From assembly GCF_003010915.2 (NCBI RefSeq), contig NZ_CP028426.1:3401659-3465658 (forward strand): DNA of 64,000 nucleotides, read 5' to 3'. Positions 53,645-61,696 of the stretch are shown in pieces; the first letter of the stretch is position 1; every line of letters starts with the position of its first letter. The notes under the pieces were generated by a model, which was not told where the DNA came from, searched no databases, and worked only from the letters and a program-made list of their open reading frames with translations. Source of the DNA: Gulosibacter molinativorax. GTDB taxonomy: Bacteria > Actinomycetota > Actinomycetes > Actinomycetales > Microbacteriaceae. A program made the translations under genes and the position numbers.

Positions 53645-54283
53645 ATGCGCGCAAGCGACAAGGCGTACGCGACGCTGCGCGACGAGATTCTTTCCGGTGA
53701 GCTCGCGCCCGGTACCCCGATGGCCGAGGTGGAGCAATCGACCCGGCTCGGCGTGAGCCGCACTCCGGTGCGCGAGGCCTTCTCCCGGCTCACCGGGGAA
53801 GGGCTGCTGACCTCGAAGTCTGCGCGGCTGCTGGTCGTCACCGAGCTCACGGCCGAGCGCATCCGCGCCCTCTACGAGCTACGCGACGCACTCGAGACGA
53901 GGGCCGCGGCACTGGCCGCGCAGCGTCGCGAACGTCGGGTTTTCGAGGGGCTGCGGGAGCAGCTCGAGGCGGCACCCGCGCTCCTCGAAGCTGCGGATGG
54001 CGAGGCCGGCATCGTTCGCTACTTCGAGATCGTGGATGCGCTCGATCTCGCGATCGAGGATGCGGTCGGCAACTCCTACGTCACCGGTGCGTTGACGAGC
54101 GCGCGCCTGCACTCGGCGCTCGTGCGCCGTCTCTCCCAACACGATCCGGCACGGCTCCGAGCCGCGGCGCGCGAGCACCTGCTCGTCGTCGACGCCATTC
54201 TTGCGGGGGAGGCCGAGCTCGCGGCCGCCGCCGTCAAAGTCCACCTGCACAACAGCCTCGAAAGCGCCCTCGCGCGCCTTTGA
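53645..54283 (+). CDS. GntR/FadR-family regulator of the prp operon
   Basis: A 212-residue regulator with CGGAGGG upstream of ATG 53645. The N-terminal winged helix (YATLRDEILSGELAPGTPM ... LGVSRTPVREAFSRLTGEG) is standard GntR. The C-terminal all-helical FCD domain (about 75-212) keeps metal-ligand-like residues (His in REHLLVVDAIL and KVHLHNSL). It heads the prpD-prpB-prpC genes with 119 bp to prpD and most likely senses a methylcitrate-cycle or related acid. Confidence 0.87.
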   Translation: MRASDKAYATLRDEILSGELAPGTPMAEVEQSTRLGVSRTPVREAFSRLTGEGLLTSKSARLLVVTELTAERIRALYELRDALETRAAALAAQRRERRVFEGLREQLEAAPALLEAADGEAGIVRYFEIVDALDLAIEDAVGNSYVTGALTSARLHSALVRRLSQHDPARLRAAAREHLLVVDAILAGEAELAAAAVKVHLHNSLESALARL

Positions 54284-54402
54284 CACACCGAACCGAACCG
54301 CTCAGCACCCACGAATGCGCTCCTGCGCACCAACCGACTCAATACCGTCATCGCTCGCCATGAGCGCACACAGTAGGCCCCATAGAAAGCAAGGTCCGCC
54401 TG

Positions 54403-55938
54403 ATGAAACAGCACGAAGTCCGCGTCTACAAGTCCGAAGAGAACCTCGCGCGCGAAGACCAGCTCGCGTGGAAGATCGCCCAGGTCGCGACCGACCCCGT
54501 CGAGGTCACCGAAGAGGTCACCGACATGGTAATCAACCGCGTGATCGACAACGCCTCCGTGGCCGCCGCATCCCTCAACCGTGCCCCGATCGTGGCCGCG
54601 CGCGGGCAGGCGACCTCCCACCCTGCATCCCGCCACGGCGAGGGTGCGACGATCTTCGGCCTCGCGGAGTCGGAGCGCACGAGCCCCGAGTGGGCCGCGT
54701 GGGTCAACGGCGTCGCGGTTCGTGAGCTCGACTACCACGACACGTTCCTCGCCGCCGAATACTCGCACCCGGGCGACAACATCCCGTCGATCACGGCAGT
54801 GGCGCAGCACGCCGCGACCTCGCGAGGCCTCACCGGCCGCGAGCTCGTGCGCGGTATCGCGACCGGCTACGAGATTCAGGTGGACCTCGTGAAGGCGATC
54901 TGCCTGCACGAACACAAGATCGACCACGTCGCGCACCTCGGCCCGTCGGCCGCGGCCGGTATTGGCACACTTCTCGGCCTCGACACCGAGACGATCTTCC
55001 AGGCCGTTGGCCAGGCGCTGCACACGACCACCGCGACGCGCCAGTCGCGCAAGGGTGAGATCTCGACGTGGAAGGCGCACGCCCCGGCGTTCGCGGGCAA
55101 GATGGCCGTCGAGGCGGTCGACCGTGCGATGCGCGGGCAGACGAGCCCGACCCCCATTTACGAGGGCGAAGACGGTGTCATCGCGTGGCTGCTGAACGGC
55201 CCGGAGGCACGCTACTCCGTGCCGCTGCCGGACGCGGGCGAGGCGAAGCGCGCGATCCTCGACACCTACACCAAGGAACACTCGGCCGAGTACCAGGCCC
55301 AGGCCTGGATTGACCTCGCTCGTAAGCTGCACCGCGAGCACCCGGAGCTGGTTGCGCATCCCGAGAACATCGCGTCGGTGCTCATCAAGACCTCGCACCA
55401 CACGCACTACGTGATCGGCTCGGGCGCGAACGACCCGCAGAAGTACGACCCGACCGCGTCGCGCGAGACGCTCGACCACTCGATTCCGTTCATCTTCACC
55501 GTCGCGCTGCAGGATGGCGCGTGGCACCACGTCGACTCCTACTCGCCCGAGCGCGCTGGCCGTCCCGACACCGTCGAGCTGTGGCAGAAGGTCACGACGG
55601 TCGAAGATGCCGAATGGACGCGTCGCTACCACTCGCTGGACATCGCTGAGAAGGCATTCGGCGGTGCGGTGGAAATCACCCTGACCGATGGCACCGTCAT
55701 CCGTGACGAGATCGCGGTCGCGGATGCGCATCCGCTCGGCGCGCGCCCCTTCGCGCGTGAGCAATACATCGAGAAATTCCGCACCCTCGCTACCGACATC
55801 CTTGGGGATGCTGAGGTTGAGCGCTTCCTCGACGTCGCGCAGCGCCTGCCCGAGCTCAAGGCGGAGGAACTCGGCCAGCTCACGATCGTCGCCGCGCCGG
55901 GCCTGCTCGTGGCGAGCCCCAACACCGGTCTCTTCTAA
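54403..55938 (+). CDS. prpD: 2-methylcitrate dehydratase
   Basis: A 511-residue MmgE/PrpD-family enzyme of full length. Typical parts are [20 protein letters not shown] near residue 115, [20 protein letters not shown] at about 153-172, [20 protein letters not shown] at about 218-237, and the C-terminal [16 protein letters not shown]. It dehydrates 2-methylcitrate to 2-methylaconitate without an iron-sulfur cluster. It is the first structural gene of the prpDBC operon, with prpB 10 bases downstream. Confidence 0.93.
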   Translation: MKQHEVRVYKSEENLAREDQLAWKIAQVATDPVEVTEEVTDMVINRVIDNASVAAASLNRAPIVAARGQATSHPASRHGEGATIFGLAESERTSPEWAAWVNGVAVRELDYHDTFLAAEYSHPGDNIPSITAVAQHAATSRGLTGRELVRGIATGYEIQVDLVKAICLHEHKIDHVAHLGPSAAAGIGTLLGLDTETIFQAVGQALHTTTATRQSRKGEISTWKAHAPAFAGKMAVEAVDRAMRGQTSPTPIYEGEDGVIAWLLNGPEARYSVPLPDAGEAKRAILDTYTKEHSAEYQAQAWIDLARKLHREHPELVAHPENIASVLIKTSHHTHYVIGSGANDPQKYDPTASRETLDHSIPFIFTVALQDGAWHHVDSYSPERAGRPDTVELWQKVTTVEDAEWTRRYHSLDIAEKAFGGAVEITLTDGTVIRDEIAVADAHPLGARPFAREQYIEKFRTLATDILGDAEVERFLDVAQRLPELKAEELGQLTIVAAPGLLVASPNTGLF

Positions 55939-55948
55939 GGAGTTTTGA

Positions 55949-56848
55949 GTGCTGTACGCAAAGAACACCCCGGCCCAGAAGCGCGCGAACTTCCGCGCAC
56001 AGCTTGCCAGCGGCGAACTGCTGCGATTCCCGGGCGCCTTCAACCCGCTTTCGGCGCGCATGATCGAGGACAAGGGCTTCGACGGCGTCTATGTCTCCGG
56101 CGCCGTGCTCGCTGCCGACCTCGGCTTGCCCGATATCGGGCTCACCACGCTGTCTGAGGTTGCTGGCCGCGGCAAGCAGATCGCGCGGATGACCGAGCTG
56201 CCGACGATCATCGACGCCGACACCGGTTTCGGTGAACCCATGAACGTCGCTCGCACCGTGCAGGAACTCGAGGACGCTGGCCTTGCCGGCTGCCACATCG
56301 AGGACCAGATCAACCCCAAGCGCTGCGGTCACCTCGACGGCAAACAGGTGGTCGACTCAGAGACCGCGACCAAGCGCATCCGCGCCGCCGTTGACGCGCG
56401 TCGCGACGAGAACTTCCTCATTATGGCCCGCACCGATATTCGGGCGGCCGAGGGACTCGATGCCGCGCTCGACCGCGCGAAGGAACTCGTGGATGCGGGG
56501 GCCGATGCGATCTTCCCGGAGGCGATGCGCACGCTCGAGGAGTTCGAGGCGATGCGGGCGGCGGTCGATGTGCCGCTGCTCGCCAACATGACGGAGTTCG
56601 GCAAGAGCGAGCTGTTCTCGGTGGATGAGCTGCGGAACGTCGGCATGAACCTCGTGATTTGGCCCGTTTCGATGCTGCGCATCTCGATGGGGGCAACCGG
56701 GCGCGCGCTTGACGCTCTCACCGAAGTTGGACACCTGCGTGACAAGCTCGACGAGATGCAGCACCGTGCTGATCTCTACGAACTCCTCGACTACGAGGCC
56801 TACAACCACTTCGACACCTCCGTATTCAACTTCCGGGTCGAGCGCTAG
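55949..56848 (+). CDS. prpB: Methylisocitrate lyase
   Basis: A 299-residue ICL/PEP-mutase-family enzyme. The active-site loop KRCGHLDGKQVVD is at about residues 130-142, the Mg-binding segment reads IIDADTGFGEP (about 87-97), and ARTDIRAAEGLDAALDRAKE follows. It cleaves 2-methylisocitrate to pyruvate and succinate in propionate catabolism. GTG 55949 has AAGGAG seven bases upstream. It lies between prpD and prpC in the usual order. Confidence 0.95.
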   Translation: MLYAKNTPAQKRANFRAQLASGELLRFPGAFNPLSARMIEDKGFDGVYVSGAVLAADLGLPDIGLTTLSEVAGRGKQIARMTELPTIIDADTGFGEPMNVARTVQELEDAGLAGCHIEDQINPKRCGHLDGKQVVDSETATKRIRAAVDARRDENFLIMARTDIRAAEGLDAALDRAKELVDAGADAIFPEAMRTLEEFEAMRAAVDVPLLANMTEFGKSELFSVDELRNVGMNLVIWPVSMLRISMGATGRALDALTEVGHLRDKLDEMQHRADLYELLDYEAYNHFDTSVFNFRVER

Positions 56849-56880
56849 CCGACGGCCGCTTACACAGATTGGACAGCCAG

Positions 56881-57993
56881 ATGGAAGAGAAGGAAATCTA
56901 TAAGGGTCTCGCCGGTGTGCCGGTGGACTACACCGCGATCTCCAAGGTGAACCCCGAGACGAACTCGCTGCTGTACCGCGGTTACCCGGTGCAGGATCTC
57001 GCCGCGAAGCTCAGCTTCGAAGAGGTCGCGCTGCTGCTGTGGAACGGTGAGCTGCCGACGGAGGCAGAGCTCGCCGAATTCGTGGCGGAGGAGCGAGCTG
57101 GCCGTGCGCTTGACGCGACGCTCAAGGGCATCATCGACACGCTGCCGACTGACGGGCACCCGATGGATGTGGTCCGCACCGCCGTTTCGGTGATCGGCGC
57201 ACAGGACCCCGAGACCGAGACGAACACGCCGGAGTCGAACCTCGCGAAGTCGAAGCGACTGTTCGCCGCCCTGCCCGCGGTCGTGGCCTACGACCAGCGT
57301 CGTCGGCGGGGACAGGACGTGGTGGCTCCGCGCGATGACCTCGACTACTCGCAGAACTTCCTATGGATGGCCTTCGGAGAGGAGGCTGCGCCTGAGGTGG
57401 TGGATGCGTTCCGCGTCTCGATGGTGCTGTACGCCGAGCACTCGTTCAACGCATCCACTTTCACCGCCCGCGTGATTGCGTCGACGACCTCGGACCTCTA
57501 CAGCGCTGTCACCGGCGCGATCGGTGCGCTCAAGGGCGCCCTGCATGGTGGCGCGAACGAGGCCGTCATGCATACCTTCGCCGAGATCGGCACCGCCGAG
57601 AACGTCAAGCCATGGCTCGATGACGCGCTCGCGAACAAGAAGAAGATCATGGGCTTCGGCCACCGCGTCTACAAGCACGGCGACTCGCGCGTGCCGACGA
57701 TGCAGGCGGCGATGGAACGGATGATCGCATACTACGACCGCCAGGACATGCTCGATCTCTACCGGACTCTTGCGGCGGAGTTCGTCGAGCGAAAGGGCAT
57801 CCACCCGAACCTCGACTACCCGGCGGGCCCGACGTACCACCTCATGGGCTTCGATACGCCGACTTTCACGCCGCTGTTCGTCGCGTCGCGTGTGACCGGC
57901 TGGACCGCGCACATCATGGAGCAGAACGCGTCGAACGCGCTGATCCGCCCGCTCTCGGTGTACAACGGCCCGGACCAGCGCGAGCTGCCGTAG
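56881..57993 (+). CDS. prpC: 2-methylcitrate synthase
   Basis: A 370-residue short citrate-synthase-family protein. The active-site histidines lie in LKGALHGGANEAVMH (about residues 220-234) and GFGHRVYKHGDSR (about 258-270), and the catalytic Asp region reads PNLDYPAGPTYHLMGF. Bacterial 2-methylcitrate synthases have this length. It condenses propionyl-CoA with oxaloacetate. ATG 56881 is preferred over an in-frame TTG 12 bases earlier. It ends the operon; the tandem repeats and a stem-loop follow. Confidence 0.92.
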   Translation: MEEKEIYKGLAGVPVDYTAISKVNPETNSLLYRGYPVQDLAAKLSFEEVALLLWNGELPTEAELAEFVAEERAGRALDATLKGIIDTLPTDGHPMDVVRTAVSVIGAQDPETETNTPESNLAKSKRLFAALPAVVAYDQRRRRGQDVVAPRDDLDYSQNFLWMAFGEEAAPEVVDAFRVSMVLYAEHSFNASTFTARVIASTTSDLYSAVTGAIGALKGALHGGANEAVMHTFAEIGTAENVKPWLDDALANKKKIMGFGHRVYKHGDSRVPTMQAAMERMIAYYDRQDMLDLYRTLAAEFVERKGIHPNLDYPAGPTYHLMGFDTPTFTPLFVASRVTGWTAHIMEQNASNALIRPLSVYNGPDQRELP

Positions 57994-57999
57994 GTAGTT

Positions 58000-58055
58000 G
58001 CTGCCTGCTGCCTGCTGCCTGCTGCCTGGTGCCTGGTGCCTGGTGCCTGGTGCCT
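58000..58055. repeat. Eight 7-bp tandem repeats (GCTGCCT x4, GGTGCCT x4)
   Basis: Four copies of GCTGCCT (58000-58027) run straight into four copies of GGTGCCT (58028-58055), then GGTACC. It starts 7 bases after the prpC stop. A slippage-prone tract of this kind can vary in copy number between strains. Confidence 0.95.
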
Positions 58056-58134
58056 GGTACCGCGGCGCTGTCGCAGCGCATCCGTCAAGTGCCGGCGCCC
58101 GGGGCAGCAGGTCGGCTGGGAGCGTGACGGCTCG

Positions 58135-58168
58135 GCGCCCGGAGTGGATTTACTTCCACTCCGGGCGC
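58135..58168. terminator. Stem-loop after prpC
   Basis: GCGCCCGGAGTGGA (58135-58148) pairs perfectly with TCCACTCCGGGCGC (58155-58168) around a 6-base loop. It has no long T tail. Confidence 0.7.
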
Positions 58169-58192
58169 GGTTGCGTTCAGGGGTGCGTCAGC

Positions 58193-58640
58193 GGCGCGAA
58201 TATTCAGGCCGAGGGACGGCTGCGGCTTGAAATTTCGGGCTGGGGCGCGACGCTGGCTTGAATATTCATGCTGAGGCACGCTGCTGGTTTGAATTTTCAA
58301 ACCAGGGGGAAGCTGTGGCTTGAAATTTCAAGCCACGAAAATGATGACCTGAAATTTTAAGCCGAGCGGGTGTCACCGAGGGGATATACCCTCCGTGACA
58401 CTCCCTCGGCTTAAGTTTTCAAACCATGAAAACCGTGGTGTGAAAATTCAAGCCGCGACCGGTGGATGGCTTGAAAACTCACGCCGCGATTGGTGCGTGT
58501 CGTGAAAATTCACGCCGCAGTTGGGCGGGGCTTGAAATATCACGCCGCAATTCGGGTGGATGGCTTGAGAATTCAAGCCGCGATTCGGTGAAGGCGTGAA
58601 CCTTCGAGCCAGGGGCTCGCCTGGCGTGAAATCTCACGCC
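58193..58640. repeat. Array of 14 imperfect 18-bp palindromes at about 31-bp steps
   Basis: The unit resembles GGCTTGAAATTTCAAGCC, which occurs perfectly at 58317-58334. Copies start at 58193, 58224, 58255, 58286, 58317, 58346, 58408, 58437, 58468, 58499, 58529, 58562, 58593 and 58623. Steps are 29-33 bp, mostly 31, with one double step (62) occupied by a larger hairpin (GTGTCAC ... GTGACAC, about 58371-58402). Spacers are 11-15 bp and partly alike (GCGATTGGTG type in the right half). The array lies between the convergent prpC and terC genes and ends 10 bp from the terC stop. Confidence 0.95.
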
Positions 58641-58650
58641 GCGTTTACGC

Positions 58651-59934
58651 TCACGCGCGGGCTTCGCCGCCGCCCGGTGCGCCGTTCGCCTCGGTTTCCG
58701 GAGATGCTGACCCATTCACGTCGTTGGCCGAAGCATCCGAGCCGCCATCCGCATTCGAGCCGGTACCCGCGGCCGAGGTGGCGTCCGCAGCGCCTGCATC
58801 CGAGCCGGGGCCTGCATCCGAGCCGCCATCCGCATTCGAGCCGCCAGCCGCATCCGAACCAGAACCAGAACCAGCACCAGCACCAGCAGCCGACGCCGAG
58901 GCAGCTTCCGAGGCAGCCTCAACTTCAGCCGCCGCCGCAGCCGCAGCTTCCTTCCGGTCGGCCGGGCCGCCCTCACGCGAGTAGATAAGGGATGCAATGG
59001 TCGCGATGAGCAGCACGCCGAAGATAAACAGCAGTGAGAACCACGTCGGAATCTCGGGGGCCCACTCGATGGGCTCGCCACCGTTGATCCAAGAGAGTTC
59101 GTTGACGTGCATCGCGTGGAACACTAGCTTGACGCCGATGAAGCCGAGGATGAACGCGATACCCAGGTCGAGGAAGACGAGGCGCGAGAGCATCGCGTCG
59201 AGGAGGAAGTACATCTGGCGCAGACCGAGCAGCGCGAGCGCGTTCGCCATGAACACGAGGTACGGCTCCTGCGTAATGCCGAAGATCGCAGGAATCGAGT
59301 CGAGCGCGAAGAGGATGTCGGTCATCCCAAGCGCGACGACGACGAGCACAAGGGGAGTGAACAGCTTCTTGCCGTTCTCGACGATCGTCCACTTGTCGCC
59401 GTTGTAGCTCTCGGAAGCCGGGATGAACTTGCCGATCTTCGAGACCCACTTCGGCATCTCGGGATCGGATTCGTCGAAGGAGTCGCGGAACTGGCGGATC
59501 GCCATGAATAGCAGCCAAGCGCCGAAAATGTAGAAGACCCACGAGAGCTCGTTGAGGATCCAGGCGCCGGCGATGATGAAGATCGTGCGGAAGACCAGGG
59601 CCATCGCGATCCCGATGAGCAGCGCCTTTTGCTGCGCGAGTTTCGGTACCTTGAAGCCCGTCATGATCATGAGGAAGACAAAGAGGTTGTCGACCGAGAG
59701 CGCTTTTTCAGTCGCGTAACCCGCGATGAAGTCGCCGGCATGCTTCCAGTCCCAGAGCCAGGCAATGATCAGCATGAACACGAACGCCATGGCGACGTAG
59801 AAGAGCGTCCAGAGGCCCGATTCCTTGATCGAGGGAACGTGGGCGTGTTTGACGTGCGAATAGAAGTCAAAGACAAAGAAGCCGACGATTACGGCGACGC
59901 TGATTAGCCAGACCCAAATATCGACATGACCCAT
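58651..59934 (-). CDS. TerC/Alx-family membrane protein with long low-complexity tail
   Basis: A 427-residue protein. Residues 1-325 form a TerC-family transporter with about eight membrane helices and the signature acidic sites GYATEKALSVDNLFVFLMI and DILFALDSIPAIFGIT. This family exports manganese, for example Alx/MntX. The C-terminal 100 residues are Ala/Ser/Gly/Asp-only low complexity (AGAGSGSGSDAAGGSNADGG) and probably disordered cytosolic tail. GGAGG precedes the ATG. A yybP-ykoY-type leader upstream supports manganese control. Confidence 0.9.
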   Translation of the reverse strand: MGHVDIWVWLISVAVIVGFFVFDFYSHVKHAHVPSIKESGLWTLFYVAMAFVFMLIIAWLWDWKHAGDFIAGYATEKALSVDNLFVFLMIMTGFKVPKLAQQKALLIGIAMALVFRTIFIIAGAWILNELSWVFYIFGAWLLFMAIRQFRDSFDESDPEMPKWVSKIGKFIPASESYNGDKWTIVENGKKLFTPLVLVVVALGMTDILFALDSIPAIFGITQEPYLVFMANALALLGLRQMYFLLDAMLSRLVFLDLGIAFILGFIGVKLVFHAMHVNELSWINGGEPIEWAPEIPTWFSLLFIFGVLLIATIASLIYSREGGPADRKEAAAAAAAEVEAASEAASASAAGAGAGSGSGSDAAGGSNADGGSDAGPGSDAGAADATSAAGTGSNADGGSDASANDVNGSASPETEANGAPGGGEARA

Positions 59935-59965
59935 TGATTAGCCTCCAGGGTTCACTAACGGAACT

Positions 59966-60075
59966 ACTCTGAAGGTCTCTTCCGCCGCTACTGCGGCCGA
60001 CGCTCCCGGGACGGAACTTAGGTGTCCGAAGCCGTGATGACGAGAACGTCGCAGGAGGAATACTCCCCTTCACCA
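59966..60075 (-). promoter_or_regulatory. yybP-ykoY-type (manganese) riboswitch upstream of terC
   Basis: On the minus strand GTGAAGGGGAGTA begins near 60074 and GGAAGAGACCTTCAGAGTA ends near 59965. These carry the two conserved metal-site loops of the class (GGGGAGTA and AGACC) and their flanks pair as TGAAGG with CCTTCA. Intervening hairpins and position just before a TerC-family gene fit. A covariance-model search would settle it. Confidence 0.75.
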
Positions 60076-60112
60076 CCCGCAAGGGTACACGGCCAACACG
60101 CAGAAGGCACGT

Positions 60113-60682
60113 TCACTGTGGATAGACGGGGTACCCATTCGCCGATCGGACGGTGTATCCGAGCACCGAATCTGGGTTCGATTCCAGCACCGACAGCGCC
60201 ACGTTCGAGATGTGCGGTGCGCGCCATTCCAGTAATTGATCGAGCGCTAGCCGGATCACCGACCCGTGCGTCAACGCCAGCACATTCTCATTCGGGAACT
60301 GCGCCGCGATCGAGTCAAATGCCGCGAAGGCCCGGGTGAGTGTCGCATCCACCGTTTCTACAGACGGGTGGTCGATGGCCGTTCGGCTGCCATCGACCCG
60401 GTACACGTGTTCGCCTTCCAGCACGCCGAAGCTTCGCTCGACCAGTTCCGGGATGAGGATGGGCGGCTCGAGTCCCAAGGCCGCGGCGATGATTTCGGCG
60501 GTGTGGCGGGCGCGACCCAGCGGCGAGGCCACGATTCGGGTCCAGTCGCTCCCGCGAAGCAACCTGGCCGCATCCTCAGCCTGCTCGACACCGCGCTCGT
60601 TGAGCGGAATATCGGTGGTGCCCTGCAACTTCATCTGGGCGTTCCAATCGGTTTCGCCGTGACGAATCAGTCCAATGCGCAT
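60113..60682 (-). CDS. Histidine phosphatase (phosphoglycerate mutase family)
   Basis: A 189-residue protein. The catalytic R-H-G is in IGLIRHGETDWNAQMKLQG, the second histidine lies in NVLALTHGSVIRLALDQLL, and the ASPLGRARHTAEIIA block is present. It belongs to the broad-specificity phosphatase group (GpmB/CobC type) rather than true glycolytic mutases, judging by length. It is divergent from ftsY with about 50 bp between starts. The substrate is unknown. Confidence 0.87.
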   Translation of the reverse strand: MRIGLIRHGETDWNAQMKLQGTTDIPLNERGVEQAEDAARLLRGSDWTRIVASPLGRARHTAEIIAAALGLEPPILIPELVERSFGVLEGEHVYRVDGSRTAIDHPSVETVDATLTRAFAAFDSIAAQFPNENVLALTHGSVIRLALDQLLEWRAPHISNVALSVLESNPDSVLGYTVRSANGYPVYPQ

Positions 60683-60733
60683 GCTTCCCGCCGTTCAAGC
60701 TCGTAGTGGGTGGTCATCCCGTACCCTAATGGC

Positions 60734-61615
60734 ATGGCGGAACGTAAATCCTGGTCGCTCGGCGGTGCTCTTCGAAACATGTTCGGTCGTCAGACGATCG
60801 ACGAGTCGACTTGGGAAGATCTCGAGGATGCGCTGCTCACGGCAGACTTCGGCCCCACCATCACCGACGAGGTGATCGAGGAGCTCCGCGAGCAGGTTGA
60901 CCGCTATAACACGACGGATCCGCGCGACCTCAAGCGCATGCTGCGCGAAGTGATCGAGGAGCGACTGTCGAAGTTCGACACCACGCTCAACCTCTCGGAC
61001 CGGCCCGCGGTGACGCTAATTGTCGGGGTGAACGGAGTGGGGAAGACCACGACGATCGGGAAATTCGCTCGTTTCCTTCGCAACTATGGCCGCACCGTGG
61101 TGATTGGTGCTGCGGACACGTTCCGCGCCGCGGCCGTCGAGCAACTCGACACCTGGGCGATGCGCGCGGATGTGCGCATCGTGCGCCCCCAGCAGTACGG
61201 TCAAGACCCGGCGTCCGTCGCCTATCAGACCGTCGAGGTCGCAATGCGCGAGGGTATCGAGATGGTCATCATCGACACGGCGGGTCGACTCCAGACCAAG
61301 GCTGGCCTGATGGATGAGCTCACCAAGATTCACCGGGTCATCGAGAAGCTCACGCCGGTGAGCGAGGTGCTGCTGGTTCTGGATGCGACCACCGGCCAGA
61401 ACGGTGTCTCGCAGGCCGAGGCGTTCATCGAGCACGCGGGCGTGACAGGGCTTGTGATCACGAAGCTAGACGGGTCCGCAAAGGGCGGGTTCGTGCTCTC
61501 GGTGCAGGAACGCACCGGGCTGCCCATTAAGCTGATCGGGACCGGCGAGGGCATCAACGACCTCACCGGTTTCACGCCGCACGTGTTTGCCGAGCAGCTG
61601 CTCGCGGACGCGTAG
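60734..61615 (+). CDS. ftsY: Signal recognition particle receptor FtsY (short form)
   Basis: A 293-residue FtsY containing only the N and G domains: N-domain helices (about 15-85), G1 GVNGVGKTTTIGKFA, the insertion-box region DTFRAAAVEQL, G3 IDTAGRLQTK, G4 TKLDGSAKGG. It is the membrane-side receptor for SRP-ribosome complexes. The acidic or membrane-binding N-terminal extension of many FtsY proteins is missing; an amphipathic start (SWSLGGALRNMFGRQ) may replace it. ATG 60734 lies about 7 bases after a TACCCT -10-like hexamer with no Shine-Dalgarno, so the transcript is probably leaderless. Confidence 0.93.
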   Translation: MAERKSWSLGGALRNMFGRQTIDESTWEDLEDALLTADFGPTITDEVIEELREQVDRYNTTDPRDLKRMLREVIEERLSKFDTTLNLSDRPAVTLIVGVNGVGKTTTIGKFARFLRNYGRTVVIGAADTFRAAAVEQLDTWAMRADVRIVRPQQYGQDPASVAYQTVEVAMREGIEMVIIDTAGRLQTKAGLMDELTKIHRVIEKLTPVSEVLLVLDATTGQNGVSQAEAFIEHAGVTGLVITKLDGSAKGGFVLSVQERTGLPIKLIGTGEGINDLTGFTPHVFAEQLLADA

Positions 61616-61696
61616 GCGGCCGATCGCCCGCGCCACATAGCTAAAACATAGAAAGCTCATCGGCCCTTCAACGCCGCGCGCGTTGAAGTGTGTCGC

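Noticed and set aside
54076..56073. A 665-codon minus-strand open frame
   Set aside because: It is antisense to prpD and the GntR gene; those have clear family motifs and ribosome sites.
58193..58640. The palindrome array read as a CRISPR array
   Set aside because: Repeats are palindromic and degenerate, spacers are only 11-15 bp and resemble each other, and there are no cas genes in the window.
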